The notes under the pieces: generated by a model
What the model was told of the DNA's origin: nothing
The model's input: only the letters and a program-made list of their open reading frames with translations
Database searches by the model: none
DNA from: Actinomycetota bacterium
GTDB taxonomy: Bacteria; Actinomycetota; Acidimicrobiia; Acidimicrobiales; Ilumatobacteraceae
Length of the DNA: 40,150 nucleotides
Direction of reading: 5' to 3'
NCBI GenBank assembly: GCA_015767405.1
Contig: JADWMG010000002.1
Span: forward strand, 1-40,150
Made by a program: the position numbers and the translations under genes
In this document: positions 1-9,900 of the stretch, piece by piece
Layout: every line of letters starts with the position of its first letter
How positions within the stretch are numbered: the first letter of the stretch is position 1

Positions 1-575
1 CCGCAACTGGAGCCACGTTCGTGCATCCATTCGAGGATCGAGATGTGATGATCGGGCAAGGAACTGCTGCACTCGAACTCCACCGGCAGATTGCCGCTCA
101 ACATCAACCGGAACTGGACGTCTTGGTCGTGCCGATGTCCGGAGGTGGCCTGATGGCAGGCTGCGGCTCGGCGATGAGTGCTCTGGTTCCCGATTGTGAG
201 CTGATCGGTGTCGAACCGGCAAACGCCGACGACACGGCTCGCTCGTTCGCCGCCGGCCACCCGGTTCCCATAGAGCAACCATCGACAATCGCAGATGGTT
301 TGGCTATCACTTGCCCGGGCACCAACACGTTTGCCCTCAACCAACAATTGGTCGACGAGGTGCTCACCGTGACCGAAGAGTCGATAGTCGGTGCCATGCG
401 AGTCATCCAAGACACCCTCGGCCTGCAAGTTGAACCAAGCGGTGCAACCGCCCTTGCTGCAGTTCTCGACCGGCGCGGTCCGCGAGCCCGATGGGCTGGG
501 CTCACCGTTGGAGTGATCATCTCCGGCGGCAACGTCGACTCGGATCGCTACGACAAACTGCTCGCCAAGCGTTGA
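1..575 (+). CDS. Threonine/serine dehydratase-like PLP enzyme, 3' part
   Basis: This is the C-terminal 190 residues of a fold-type II PLP enzyme; the reading frame is open at the left edge and continues from position 3. The segment contains an ATFVHPF-type motif, then a phosphate-binding glycine loop (PMSGGGLMAG) and a terminal SGGNVD motif, as in threonine ammonia-lyase and serine racemase. The family deaminates threonine or serine to 2-oxoacids or racemises serine in the cytosol. The protein ends right after the catalytic domain, with no ACT regulatory domain, so it resembles the short catabolic/racemase type rather than biosynthetic IlvA. The lysine that binds PLP lies upstream of the window, so substrate cannot be decided here. 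The gene is convergent with priA. Confidence 0.85.
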   Translation, partial: ATGATFVHPFEDRDVMIGQGTAALELHRQIAAQHQPELDVLVVPMSGGGLMAGCGSAMSALVPDCELIGVEPANADDTARSFAAGHPVPIEQPSTIADGLAITCPGTNTFALNQQLVDEVLTVTEESIVGAMRVIQDTLGLQVEPSGATALAAVLDRRGPRARWAGLTVGVIISGGNVDSDRYDKLLAKR

Positions 576-583
576 ATCACCCC

Positions 584-632
584 GAACGCGTGTAGATCTT
601 GCGCACATAGTGCGCAACTTGTTCACGCGTTC
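584..632. terminator. Nested perfect palindromes between convergent genes
   Basis: An outer 9-bp perfect inverted repeat (GAACGCGTG at 584-592, CACGCGTTC at 624-632) encloses an inner 8-bp perfect one (TTGCGCAC at 599-606, GTGCGCAA at 610-617) with a 3-nt ATA loop. It fills the 78-bp gap between two convergent stop codons, so a bidirectional transcription terminator is the simplest reading. There is no long T-run, only GTTGTTT after the plus-strand arm. A protein-binding site is the alternative. Confidence 0.6.
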
Positions 633-653
633 GTTGTTTAGGGGGTTGAACCA

Positions 654-2393
654 CTAGACCCGGGGCGGGTCGACTTCGACCCGAACCCGCGAACCTGGCG
701 GGCGTTCGGCTGCATTCAGCGCGACCCCAAGGGTCGTCCAGTCGGCCGCACGAATCAAGAAGCGGCCTGTTCCGTCTCCGCCTACGTCGACTTCGACATC
801 GGGTTTGGATAGTTCTGCGGCGACCTCAGCCGAGCCGGTTCCCGAGACCAAGGCCAGCGCTCCATACGGCGGAAGTGAGAGCGGACGGCGGCGTTCTCGC
901 TCCCCCGGCAAGATCGCTGCCGGATCTCCAGCCACGGCCGCGCGCAAAACTTCGTGGTCGGGCGAAAACGTCTGAACAAGAACTTCCGGTGCGATCCTCC
1001 CCGCTCTTATCAGCAACGCGAGAGCTTGCTCAGCTGCTCTGAACCTGGGTGCCAGCATCTCCGAGTCGAACTCCAGAAACGCCACGACGTCGGCGCGGTG
1101 CACTCGGTGAAGTACCGCTTCGGTCCCCACATAAACACCTGCTCGCGTGGGCGGTTGATCGTCTGCACCGGTGACCGAGACAACAGGGCGCGCCGCTGCT
1201 GCCTCGAGTTCTTCGCGTAATCGAGTCACTCCCGGGCGAAGGTTCGCAAACCTCGACGCCCCACATTCCTGACAGACCGGAGGACGCACAGCACCACAGC
1301 GACGGCACGAAAGCATTCCATCATCCGCAAGGCCAACCGCAGCATCACACTGCTCACATCGGATCAACGCTCGACATGCCCGACACGCGAGCACCCGCGC
1401 TCGGCCCGTGATGTTGCTAACGCAGACCACCGTCAAGTCGGGGTTTCGAATCCGCTCGATCAGTGGCGACGTGACAAGTGACTTCTTCCACGGATCTTCA
1501 TCTCTGCGGTCGACAAGCACCACACCCGGCCACCCTGCCCGCTCGCGGGCGGCCGGGGGATGCACCACACCAGAGCTGCCTGCGTACTCCTCCACGGCGA
1601 CCAGCGTTGGTGCTGGTGACACCAGCACGTAGGGCACTCCAGCTCTCCGACATCGCTCGACGATCACATCACGCGCGTGCCACGTTGGGGCTCGCTCTTC
1701 CTGAAGCGCCTCATCCTGTTCGTCGATCACCACGGCAACGCTGAGACCCCGGCACGGTGCCCACGCAGCGGATCGGCTGCCGATGACAACATCAACGCCA
1801 GCCGCGGCAGCCGCCCATCCATCAGGCATCAGAGCAGTCGATATCCCAGCACGTCTCAGACGCGCATCGAGCAGCTTCGCCTCATCGTGCTGAGGCACAA
1901 CAACAAGGCATGGCCCAAGCCTGACGGCGGCCAGAATCGCCGGCATCACGTCGACCCGCGGAGGCAGCCTGAGTGCACCCCCACCGGCAGCGAGCAACTC
2001 GACGGTTGCAGGAGAGGTTGGTTCCGCTGACGGTGACGTACGGCGCTCCGCCGGCAAGGCCCTGACCGCGCGCAGGGGTGTTGCAGTTACCAACATGGGG
2101 CGTAGCCGGCGAGCTGCCCATCGGACGAGCGCCCATTCCGCCAGCTCGATCAGTTCCCTGTCAGGTCCGAAACCGGTGACTTTGGCGATCGGCTTCAGCG
2201 AGTCAAACGCCAGGCCGGGCGCAGCAGAAGCCAGGATCTCGGTTACCCATCCGCCAACGCGACGACCATGCAGCTCGACTCTGACCACAGTGCCGACGCG
2301 AACGGAGGCCGCCAGTTCGTCAGGGATCAGGTAGTCGAAACTCTTGTCGAGCCCGGTGATATTGGGTAGGACCCGTGCAATCTGCGACGTCAC
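654..2393 (-). CDS. priA: PriA-like primosomal protein N', helicase motifs lost
   Basis: PriA recognises stalled replication forks and starts primosome assembly. The 579-residue protein keeps the N-terminal DNA-binding domain (ARVLPNITGLDKSFDYLIP) and the zinc-binding cysteines in four CxxC pairs at about residues 335-375 (CRAC, CEQC, CRRC, CQEC). It lacks a GxTGSGKT Walker A loop, and the Walker B DEEH position reads DEQD. Loss of ATPase motifs is typical of actinobacterial PriA, which is annotated as a probable PriA without helicase function. It starts with GTG, 13 bp after metK stops, and is the last gene of the minus-strand block. Its job is probably to bind forks and recruit the replisome without unwinding; that is inference. 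Confidence 0.9.
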   Translation of the reverse strand: MTSQIARVLPNITGLDKSFDYLIPDELAASVRVGTVVRVELHGRRVGGWVTEILASAAPGLAFDSLKPIAKVTGFGPDRELIELAEWALVRWAARRLRPMLVTATPLRAVRALPAERRTSPSAEPTSPATVELLAAGGGALRLPPRVDVMPAILAAVRLGPCLVVVPQHDEAKLLDARLRRAGISTALMPDGWAAAAAGVDVVIGSRSAAWAPCRGLSVAVVIDEQDEALQEERAPTWHARDVIVERCRRAGVPYVLVSPAPTLVAVEEYAGSSGVVHPPAARERAGWPGVVLVDRRDEDPWKKSLVTSPLIERIRNPDLTVVCVSNITGRARVLACRACRALIRCEQCDAAVGLADDGMLSCRRCGAVRPPVCQECGASRFANLRPGVTRLREELEAAAARPVVSVTGADDQPPTRAGVYVGTEAVLHRVHRADVVAFLEFDSEMLAPRFRAAEQALALLIRAGRIAPEVLVQTFSPDHEVLRAAVAGDPAAILPGERERRRPLSLPPYGALALVSGTGSAEVAAELSKPDVEVDVGGDGTGRFLIRAADWTTLGVALNAAERPPGSRVRVEVDPPRV

Positions 2394-2406
2394 GAGTCAG
2401 CCGACG

Positions 2407-3594
2407 TCAGACCCCGACGGCCACCTTGAACTCGGCCAAACGATCGACTTCCTCCCACGGGAAACCGGCGCGGCCAAAGTGGCCGTAGGCGGCAGTCTTG
2501 CGATAGATCGGGCGCTTCAGATCGAGGTCCCGAACGATCGCTCCGGGCCGAAGATCGAACGTCGAGCGCACTGCGGCTTCGATGGCCATCGGGTCGACGT
2601 GCGCCGTACCGAAGGTGTCGACCAAGATGCTCATTGGCTGGGCCATCCCGATTGCGTACGAAAGTTGAACTTCGCAACGATCGGCAGCACCACTCGCTAC
2701 GACGTGCTTGGCAACCCAGCGGCCGGCATAGGCCGCCGAGCGATCGACTTTGCTCGGGTCTTTGCCGGAGAACGCACCGCCACCGTGGCGGCCCATTCCG
2801 CCATAGGTGTCGACAATGATCTTTCGCCCGGTCAGGCCGGCATCGGCAAAAGGGCCGCCGCGCACAAAGTGGCCGGTCGGGTTGATGTAGATCTCGTAGT
2901 CGTCATCGGCGAACCGCTCGGGAACGACCTTCCGAATTACCTGATCGATCAGATCGGGCCGGATCACCGTGTCACGGTCGACACCATCTTGGTGCTGTGT
3001 GCTTAGCAGGACCGCCTTGAGTGCTACTGGCCAACCATCGTGGTATTCGTAGGTCACCTGGGTCTTGCCGTCGGGGCGAAGATACGGAACCTGGCCTGAC
3101 TTGCGGACATCGGCCAGACGCTCGGCCAGCCGGTGTGCGGTCCAGATCGGCAGCGGGAGAAGGTCTTCAGTTTCGTTACATGCGTACCCGAACATCATCC
3201 CCTGGTCGCCTGCGCCCTGCAGGTTCAGGAGATCCTCGTCGGAGTGACCGCTGCGAACTTCTTCGCTGGCGTCGACGCCTTGGGCGATGTCAGGGCTTTG
3301 CTCGTCGATCGAAACGATCACCCCACACGTGTTTCCGTCGAATCCGTACAGCGCGTTGTCGTAGCCGATGGCGTTGATCGTTTCGCGGGCGATCCTCGGA
3401 ATGTCGACATACGCCGAAGTCGTGATCTCTCCGGCAACGACACATAGGCCGGTTGTCAGAAGAGTTTCACACGCGACGCGACCATCCGGATCTTCCGTGA
3501 GAATGGCGTCGAGTACGGCGTCTGAAACCTGATCAGCCATCTTGTCGGGATGGCCTTCGGTAACGCTTTCAGAGGTGAAGAGGTACGAGCTCAT
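2407..3594 (-). CDS. metK: S-adenosylmethionine synthetase
   Basis: It makes S-adenosylmethionine from methionine and ATP as a cytosolic tetramer. The 395-residue length is normal for MetK. Diagnostic segments are GHPDK at residues 15-19, the [12 protein letters not shown] motif near 125-135, and the glycine-rich phosphate loop [16 protein letters not shown] near 265-280. Zero or one is the usual copy number per genome, so this is probably the only SAM source. The ATG start has only a weak ribosome-binding site. It follows coaBC by 21 bp, too short for a SAM riboswitch, so it is probably expressed as part of the block. Confidence 0.97.
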   Translation of the reverse strand: MSSYLFTSESVTEGHPDKMADQVSDAVLDAILTEDPDGRVACETLLTTGLCVVAGEITTSAYVDIPRIARETINAIGYDNALYGFDGNTCGVIVSIDEQSPDIAQGVDASEEVRSGHSDEDLLNLQGAGDQGMMFGYACNETEDLLPLPIWTAHRLAERLADVRKSGQVPYLRPDGKTQVTYEYHDGWPVALKAVLLSTQHQDGVDRDTVIRPDLIDQVIRKVVPERFADDDYEIYINPTGHFVRGGPFADAGLTGRKIIVDTYGGMGRHGGGAFSGKDPSKVDRSAAYAGRWVAKHVVASGAADRCEVQLSYAIGMAQPMSILVDTFGTAHVDPMAIEAAVRSTFDLRPGAIVRDLDLKRPIYRKTAAYGHFGRAGFPWEEVDRLAEFKVAVGV

Positions 3595-3615
3595 GAGGTG
3601 GGGTCCGATGTCCTG

Positions 3616-4809
3616 TCAGTGTCGGTTGCGAATAGTAACGATTACGTCAATTACCGCCCGGGCGACATCTCGCTTGCTCGCGAGGTCGATCTCGACAGGC
3701 TCCGCGTCGGGCCGCACCAGCGTAACGGCATTCGTGTCGTGACCGAACCCAACTCGTGAAGCGCTCACGTCATTGGCAATGATCAGATCGAGTTTCTTGG
3801 CCGACAACTTCTTCGATGCATTGGACAGAAGGTCGTCGGTCTCGGCGGCAAATCCGACAATGATCTGCCCTTCACGCTTCGCCGAGCCGAGCTCAGCAAG
3901 AATGTCAGGAGTCGGTTCGAGGGTGATCTCGGGCGGGCCGGCGTGTTTCTTCAATTTGCCCCCTGCAGGCTTGACCGGCCTGAAATCGGCGACCGCGGCC
4001 GCCATCACAATGATGTCGTGATCGGCCGCAGTGCGCTCCATCTGGACCTTCATCTCGGCCGCAGTCTCCACTTGGAGAACCTTGACGCCATACGGAGCTG
4101 GGAGTGACGCCGTGGAGACAAGCGTCACTGAGGCACCCCTCGACGCGGCCTCCGCCGCGATCGCATAGCCCTGCTTGCCGGAACTTCGATTGGCAATGAC
4201 GCGCACGGCATCGATCGGCTCGCGGGTACCGCCGGCTGACACGACGATGGATGTGCCTTCCATGTCGTTGGGGCCTAGAACTCTCGCCGCAGCTTCAACA
4301 ATTGATGCCGGGTCTGCCAGCCGCCCCTTTCCGATGTCGCCTCCGGCCAGGCGACCCTCAGTCGGCTCGACGATGTGCACACCACGCTCACGAAGAACGG
4401 CGATGTTCTCGACAACACTCGGGTGCTCCCACATCTCGGCATGCATCGCTGGGCACACGACGACAGGGGCACGTGTGGCAAGAAGCGTGTTGGTGAGAAG
4501 ATCGGTGGACAGACCCATGCGGTAGGCGGCGATCAGCCGCGCTGTTGCGGGAGCAACGACGATCAAGTCAGCGTTCTGGCCGATCTTGGTGTGGGGAATG
4601 GGCGTCGTGGCGTTGTTCCACAACTCCGTCTGAACAGGCTCGGACGCCAGCGCGCTCAAAGTAGCCGTGCCTAGAAACTTCTGCGCCCCGGCCGTCATGA
4701 TCGGGACCACATGGGCGCCAGCGTCGATCAGTCGACGACTGACTTCCACCGCCTTGTAAGCGGCGATGCCGCCCGTCACTCCTAGAACGATGCGTTTCCC
4801 CTCGAGCAT
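3616..4809 (-). CDS. coaBC: Bifunctional CoaBC (PPC synthetase/decarboxylase)
   Basis: It joins cysteine to 4'-phosphopantothenate and decarboxylates the product in coenzyme A synthesis. The N-terminal half (about 1-185) is the FMN-dependent CoaC decarboxylase: GVTGGIAAYKA, the active-site histidine in IPHTKIG, APATA, and PAMHAEMW. The last is the PxMNxxMW motif with His in place of Asn, as in mycobacterial CoaBC. The C-terminal half (about 190-397) is the CoaB synthetase with SAGGTREPID, the NRSSGKQG nucleotide loop, KLKKH and VGFAAET. The length of 397 residues is normal. It starts 12 bp after rpoZ stops. Confidence 0.96.
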   Translation of the reverse strand: MLEGKRIVLGVTGGIAAYKAVEVSRRLIDAGAHVVPIMTAGAQKFLGTATLSALASEPVQTELWNNATTPIPHTKIGQNADLIVVAPATARLIAAYRMGLSTDLLTNTLLATRAPVVVCPAMHAEMWEHPSVVENIAVLRERGVHIVEPTEGRLAGGDIGKGRLADPASIVEAAARVLGPNDMEGTSIVVSAGGTREPIDAVRVIANRSSGKQGYAIAAEAASRGASVTLVSTASLPAPYGVKVLQVETAAEMKVQMERTAADHDIIVMAAAVADFRPVKPAGGKLKKHAGPPEITLEPTPDILAELGSAKREGQIIVGFAAETDDLLSNASKKLSAKKLDLIIANDVSASRVGFGHDTNAVTLVRPDAEPVEIDLASKRDVARAVIDVIVTIRNRH

Positions 4810-4821
4810 CGTCGGCTGGAG

Positions 4822-5166
4822 TCAGGTATCGAGGCTCACGCCTGCGGCGTCGGCTTCTGCCTGGGCCTCGGCTTTAGCATCAACTTCGAGTTCGAGTTCA
4901 ATCTCGGCCTCGACCTCTTCGGGAGCTTCGGTCCAGATGATCTTGCCTTCGGAGATTTCTTCGAACCCGATCGAAAGAGGCTTGCGCGCAACCGACGAAA
5001 CTTGCGGCGGGATCATGTGGCCGAGGCCATCACCCAACTGGTTGAAGTAGGAGTTGATATTTCGGGCGCGTCGCGCAGCCAGGGTGCACAGAGAAAACTT
5101 GGAATCGACGGTATCGAGGAGCCCCTCGATAGGTGGATTGATCATCGTGTCGTGGTCTAGCGCCAT
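4822..5166 (-). CDS. rpoZ: RNA polymerase omega subunit
   Basis: Omega is a small chaperone subunit that helps assemble and stabilise RNA polymerase through beta-prime. The conserved core INPPIEGLLDTVDSKFSL...AARRARNINSYFNQLGDG matches actinobacterial omega. The C-terminal third is a strongly acidic Ala/Glu tail (about residues 80-110), probably disordered. The length is 114 residues from the ATG at 5166; a second in-frame ATG at 5145 would give 107, and neither has a clear Shine-Dalgarno. Its position between gmk and coaBC is conserved across many bacteria and supports the call. Confidence 0.93.
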   Translation of the reverse strand: MALDHDTMINPPIEGLLDTVDSKFSLCTLAARRARNINSYFNQLGDGLGHMIPPQVSSVARKPLSIGFEEISEGKIIWTEAPEEVEAEIELELEVDAKAEAQAEADAAGVSLDT

Positions 5167-5178
5167 AGTCAGACCAGT

Positions 5179-5724
5179 CTACCGTACGAAGCGCTCACGA
5201 GCGCCGACGATGATCGCCAACATCTCTTCGAGGGTCTGTTCAAGTTCGTCGTTGACGACAATGTGGTCGGCCAACTCGCGGCCTACCGGCTCCTCGACCT
5301 CGGCCTTCTTCAGCCGGGCTAGCACCTTGTCGCTAGGGTCGCCGCGACCTCGAAGCCGACGTTCTTGCTCCTCCCGCGAAGGCGGCAGCACGAAGAGCAG
5401 TAGAGCATCAGGATGGACCTTTTTCACCTGCTGAGCGCCATCGACTTCGATTTCCAGGACGATGTCTCGCTCGCCGTCCGGCTCGGGGCCGGGGCTGCCG
5501 TAGTAGTTGCCGAGGAACTCGGTCCACTCGAGGAATCCGCCAGACGAAATGCGGTCCTCGAAGGTTTTGGTATCGGTGAAGAAGTAGTGGTCGTCGGATT
5601 CGGACGGTCGCCGCTCACGGGTAGTCCAGGATCGGCTCAACCAGAGTAGAGGGTCACGTTTGACGAGCGCGTCGACAATTGTGCCCTTGCCGACACCACC
5701 CGGGCCCGAAACAACGATGATCAA
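5179..5724 (-). CDS. gmk: Guanylate kinase
   Basis: It phosphorylates GMP or dGMP to the diphosphate with ATP. The protein opens directly with the P-loop GPGGVGKGT (residues 7-15), followed by the GMP-binding part (SRSWTTRERRPSESDDHYFF) and the lid with RLRGRGDPSDKVLARL. The start must be TTG at 5722-5724: a stop codon lies five codons upstream and there is no ATG or GTG before the P-loop. At 181 residues it is slightly shorter than many homologues because it has no N-terminal extension. It lies 16 bp after mihF, a pairing that recurs across Actinomycetota. Confidence 0.95.
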   Translation of the reverse strand: MIIVVSGPGGVGKGTIVDALVKRDPLLWLSRSWTTRERRPSESDDHYFFTDTKTFEDRISSGGFLEWTEFLGNYYGSPGPEPDGERDIVLEIEVDGAQQVKKVHPDALLLFVLPPSREEQERRLRGRGDPSDKVLARLKKAEVEEPVGRELADHIVVNDELEQTLEEMLAIIVGARERFVR

Positions 5725-5740
5725 AACAGTGCAAGCTCAG

Positions 5741-6052
5741 TCAGGAGCTGAGAATCTCGAGGAGCTTCTGTTTCTGCTGCCGTCCGAGGCCTTGCACACG
5801 CCGATTGTCAGCAATTCCGACGTCTTCCATGACGCGCCGAGCCTTGACTTTGCCGACGCCGGGTAGCGACTCGAGCATCGACACCACCTTCAGTTTGCCG
5901 ACGTTCACGTCATCGGATTCGAGCGCTTCGGCAAGCGTCATCGAACCCATCTTCAGCCGGGCCTTGATTTCAGCACGGGCGGCGCGAGCCTCACCCGCCT
6001 TCACCAAGGCAGCAGACCGCTGCTCGGGGGTCAACTGAGGAGGTGTTGCCAT
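5741..6052 (-). CDS. mihF: Integration host factor, actinobacterial type (mIHF)
   Basis: mIHF is a nucleoid-associated, sequence-tolerant DNA-binding protein of Actinomycetota, unrelated to proteobacterial IHF. The 103-residue protein has a basic helical N-terminal half (LTPEQRSAALVKAGEARAAR and onward) and a helix-hairpin-helix type C-terminal half with LPGVGKVKARRVMEDVGIA, which contacts DNA in the characterised homologues. Gene order pyrD-mihF-gmk matches the family; in Streptomyces pyrF lies between pyrD and mihF but is absent here. It starts 4 bp after the pyrD stop, so it is co-transcribed. Confidence 0.95.
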   Translation of the reverse strand: MATPPQLTPEQRSAALVKAGEARAARAEIKARLKMGSMTLAEALESDDVNVGKLKVVSMLESLPGVGKVKARRVMEDVGIADNRRVQGLGRQQKQKLLEILSS

Positions 6053-6056
6053 GAGA

Positions 6057-6977
6057 TCACGCTAGCGCGGTGACATCGGCCAGGCGGTGAATACCACGAG
6101 CGCCCGCCCATTGACAGAGCTCATCCTGCACCTTGATCGGTGCGGCCGGGTCGGCGAATGTCGCGGTCCCGACCTGTACTGCACTGGCCCCGGCGAGGAG
6201 CATCTCCGCAGCATCCCAGCCCGACGCGATACCACCGACGCCAACGATCGGGAGCGCCGGCAATGCCTCGTGCACATCGTGCACGGCACGAACCGCCACC
6301 GGATGGATCGCGCGGCCTGAGAGCCCTCCCCCGCCGGCACCGAGAGCCGGCTCCAAGGTGACCTCGTCGTAGGCCATGCCCAGAAGCGTGTTGATACACG
6401 TCACGGCCTCCGCCCCCGCTCCCGCAACTGCTTCGGCGACGTCGATGATGCGATCTGTATTTGCGCTCAACTTGGCCCACCGTGGTCGGCCACATCCCTC
6501 CGTGGCAGCCATCACCTCCGCCGACAGTGCCACATCGTGGGCAAAGATAGAACCACGCCCTTCGAGGTTGGGGCATGAAAGGTTGACCTCGACGGCAACA
6601 ACCGCATCAGGGGCCTGGGCAAGGAGATCAGCAGCACGCCGGTAGTCGTCAACAGAACGGCCCCAGATGCTCGCGACAATCGTGGCGCCGGTCGCAATGA
6701 AGTCGGGCAGCACGTTCTCGAGCCAGTATTCGACACCCGGCCCCTGCAGCCCGATCGCGTTGATCATGCCTTGCGGCGTCTGATGAACTCGAGGCGCTGG
6801 ATTTCCCGCCCATTCATATGCCGCCAACGACTTGGTCACCACCGCGCCCAGACCTGCCAGGTCAAGATAGGCCCCGAGTTCAGTGCCATAACCGGCGGTG
6901 CCCGACGCGGTCATGATTGGCGCGGCGAACTCGATTGATCCGACTTTTACTCGTGTATCAATCGCCGAGTCGGTCAC
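6057..6977 (-). CDS. pyrD: Dihydroorotate dehydrogenase, class 1B-like
   Basis: It oxidises dihydroorotate to orotate, the fourth step of UMP synthesis. The 306 residues fit soluble class 1 enzymes: [10 protein letters not shown] at the N-terminus, [26 protein letters not shown] with the cysteine expected as catalytic base, [22 protein letters not shown] and [27 protein letters not shown]. These resemble the NAD-linked class 1B catalytic subunit more than the membrane-bound class 2 enzyme common in mycobacteria. Class 1B normally pairs with PyrK (FAD, 2Fe-2S); no pyrK is adjacent. GTG start; its GTGA overlaps the carB stop (6974-6977). Confidence 0.93.
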   Translation of the reverse strand: MTDSAIDTRVKVGSIEFAAPIMTASGTAGYGTELGAYLDLAGLGAVVTKSLAAYEWAGNPAPRVHQTPQGMINAIGLQGPGVEYWLENVLPDFIATGATIVASIWGRSVDDYRRAADLLAQAPDAVVAVEVNLSCPNLEGRGSIFAHDVALSAEVMAATEGCGRPRWAKLSANTDRIIDVAEAVAGAGAEAVTCINTLLGMAYDEVTLEPALGAGGGGLSGRAIHPVAVRAVHDVHEALPALPIVGVGGIASGWDAAEMLLAGASAVQVGTATFADPAAPIKVQDELCQWAGARGIHRLADVTALA

Positions 6978-9900
6978 TTGGCAGCATTCTCCAGCTGTTC
7001 CGGTGTTCCGTGGTATTCCTGCAGTGTCTTCACCGCAAGTCGTTCTCGATCGTGCTCCGCCAGCCCCTGCACTGCTGCGAGTGCGGCGTCGATAGTCGTG
7101 ACACAGCTGACATGGTGCAAGCTTGCCGCTTTTCGAATCTGTTCGCCGTCACTACGACCAATCCGGCCTCGCGGTGTGTTTACGACGAAGGTGATCTTGT
7201 CTGCGGCAATGAGATCGACCGCAGTTACCCGCTGATCGTCTGGCGAGCCTGACTCCTGCACCTTCGCCACGACTTGATCAACGGGGGAATCGAATCGGGC
7301 AAGATAGGCCGCTGTCCCTTCGGTGGCCGCTATTCCGAGTCCGAGGGCCCTCAGCCGCTGTGCCACGACGAGCCCAGCAGGTTTGTCCGGATCCGCGAGG
7401 CTCAGGAACACCGTGCCTTGGGTCGGCAGTATTGTCCCGGCGGCCACCTCCGCCTTGTAGAACGCCTTGCCGAACGTGTCGGCGATCCCCATCACCTCTC
7501 CTGTCGAACGCATCTCCGGGCCGAGCGCTGGATCCACCTCGGGAAATCTGTTGAACGGCAACACTGCTTCCTTGACGGAGACGTGGCCACCGACCGGGTC
7601 GACGAGCAACCCTTCCTTTCGGAGATCGGCGAGTGTTGCGCCGAGCATCACCCGTGTGGCCACCTTCGCCAGGGGAACGCCGGTTGCCTTGGCTACGAAG
7701 GGCACTGTTCGACTCGCACGGGGGTTTGCTTCGATGACGTACACCGTCGTGCCGGCGACCGCATACTGGACGTTGATCAACCCTCGAACGTCAAGCCTCT
7801 TGGCGATGGCCACGGTGTACGACTCGATTACCTCGATCACCCATGACGGCAGCGTCGGGGGCGGAAGAACACAAGCCGAGTCACCCGAGTGCACCCCGGC
7901 TTCCTCGACGTGCTCCATGACGCCGCCGATCAGAACTTCACCCGTATGGTCTCGAATTGCATCGACGTCAACTTCTGTTGCATCAGCGAGGAATTGATCG
8001 ATCAAGACAGGCCGTTCTGCCGAGAGCCCGCCCTCTCGGCCGAGACTGCCGAAACCGGCCAGTTCGGCCATCGCCCGCGCCAGATGATTGCGGTCATGGA
8101 CGATCTGCATGGCGCGACCACCGAGCACATAACTGGGGCGGACGAGAACCGGGAATCCGATCTGATCCGTGATCGCCAGCGCCTGCTCGAGATCGATCGC
8201 CGTCCCTCCTGGAGGCTGTGGGATGTGGAGCTCATCACAGATGACATTCCACCGTTCGCGGTCTTCCGCTGCGTCGATCGAGTCCGGCGAGGTACCAGCC
8301 ACCAGCTCAACAGGGATCTCACCTGAGAGCTTGAGTGGCGTCTGCCCACCGAGCGACACAATCACCTTCTCGGGCTGCTCCGCGGCGAGCACGTTGAGAA
8401 CGTCTTCCTTCGTCAATGGCTCGAAGTACAGCCGATCTGAAGTGTCGTAGTCGGTCGACACAGTCTCAGGGTTGCAGTTGATCATGATCGTCTCGTAGCC
8501 GGCCTCGCGAAGCGAGAACGAAGCATGCACGCAGCAGTAGTCGAACTCGATTCCCTGGCCGATCCGGTTGGGCCCCGATCCGAGAATCACTACCTTCGGG
8601 CGGTCGGAAGCGCGTACCTCACTCTCATCTTCGTAGGTGGAGTAGTGGTATGGCGTTTGCGCCGCAAACTCTGCCGCACACGTATCGACGGTCTTGTACG
8701 TCGGGAGGACTCCTGCAAGCTCGCGCTCCTGACGAACCTCGCTCTCTGAAAGCCCCCACAAGTAGGCAAGCTGCGCGTCGGCGAATCCGAGCTGTTTTGC
8801 TCGCTTCCATGAACGTTTCGTCATCGCCTCGCTGCCGCCCTCTGCCAAAGCGGACCGTTCTTCGACGACCAACAGCATCTGGTCGAGGAACCACGGATCG
8901 ATACGCGTCACGTCGTGGACGAGATCAGGAGAGATTCCTCTGTGGAGCAGTTCGGCGGTCTGCAAGATCCGGTCAGGGGTTGCGACCGCAGCCATCGCCA
9001 GCAACTCGTCGTCGGGAATCTCAGCGAGTTGCATCTCTGCCGGGTCGCAGCCCAGCCCGAGACGACCTTGCTCGAGTGACCTGAGAGCCTTCTGGAGACT
9101 CTCGGGGAATGTGCGGCCAATCGCCATCACTTCGCCCACCGACTGCATCTGTGTACCGAGGACACCCGTAGTTCCAGGCAACTTCTCGAATGCCCAGCGT
9201 GGAATCTTGGTCACCACATAGTCGATGACCGGCTCGAAACAAGCCGGCGTCGCGACCGTGATGTCGTTTTGGATCTCGTCCAAGGTGTAGCCCACGGCGA
9301 GGCGGGCGGCGATCTTTGCGATTGGAAATCCGGTCGCCTTGGACGCAAGAGCCGAGGATCGCGAGACACGTGGGTTCATCTCGATGACGACCTGCCGGCC
9401 GTCTGCTGGGTCCACGGCGAATTGCACGTTCGAGCCGCCTGTTTCGACCCCGACACGACGGATACATGCGAGCGCCGCATCGCGCATCTCTTGGTACTCG
9501 ACATCGGTGAGCGTCTGAATCGGCGCAACCGTGATCGAGTCTCCCGTGTGGACCCCCATCGGATCCACATTCTCGATACCGCAGATGATCACGCAGTTGT
9601 CAGCATGATCACGCATGACTTCGAGTTCGTACTCTTTCCAGCCCGCAATGGATTCCTCAACCAGGATCTCACTGATGGGGCTCGCGGCAATCCCGTTCAC
9701 GACAATCCGTTCGAACTCCTCCAAGGTCGATGCGATTCCGGTACCTCGGCCGCCCAAGATGTATGCGGGTCGAATAATCACGGGCAGATCGATCTTCTCG
9801 AGAACCGCAAGTGCTTCGTCATAGTTGTGGGCAGTACCTGAGAGCGGCACATCGAGCCCGATCTCGATCATCGCCTGTTTGAAGATCTCTCGATCTTCTG

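Noticed and set aside
3595-3615. SAM riboswitch upstream of metK
   Set aside because: Only 21 bp separate coaBC and metK, far too short.
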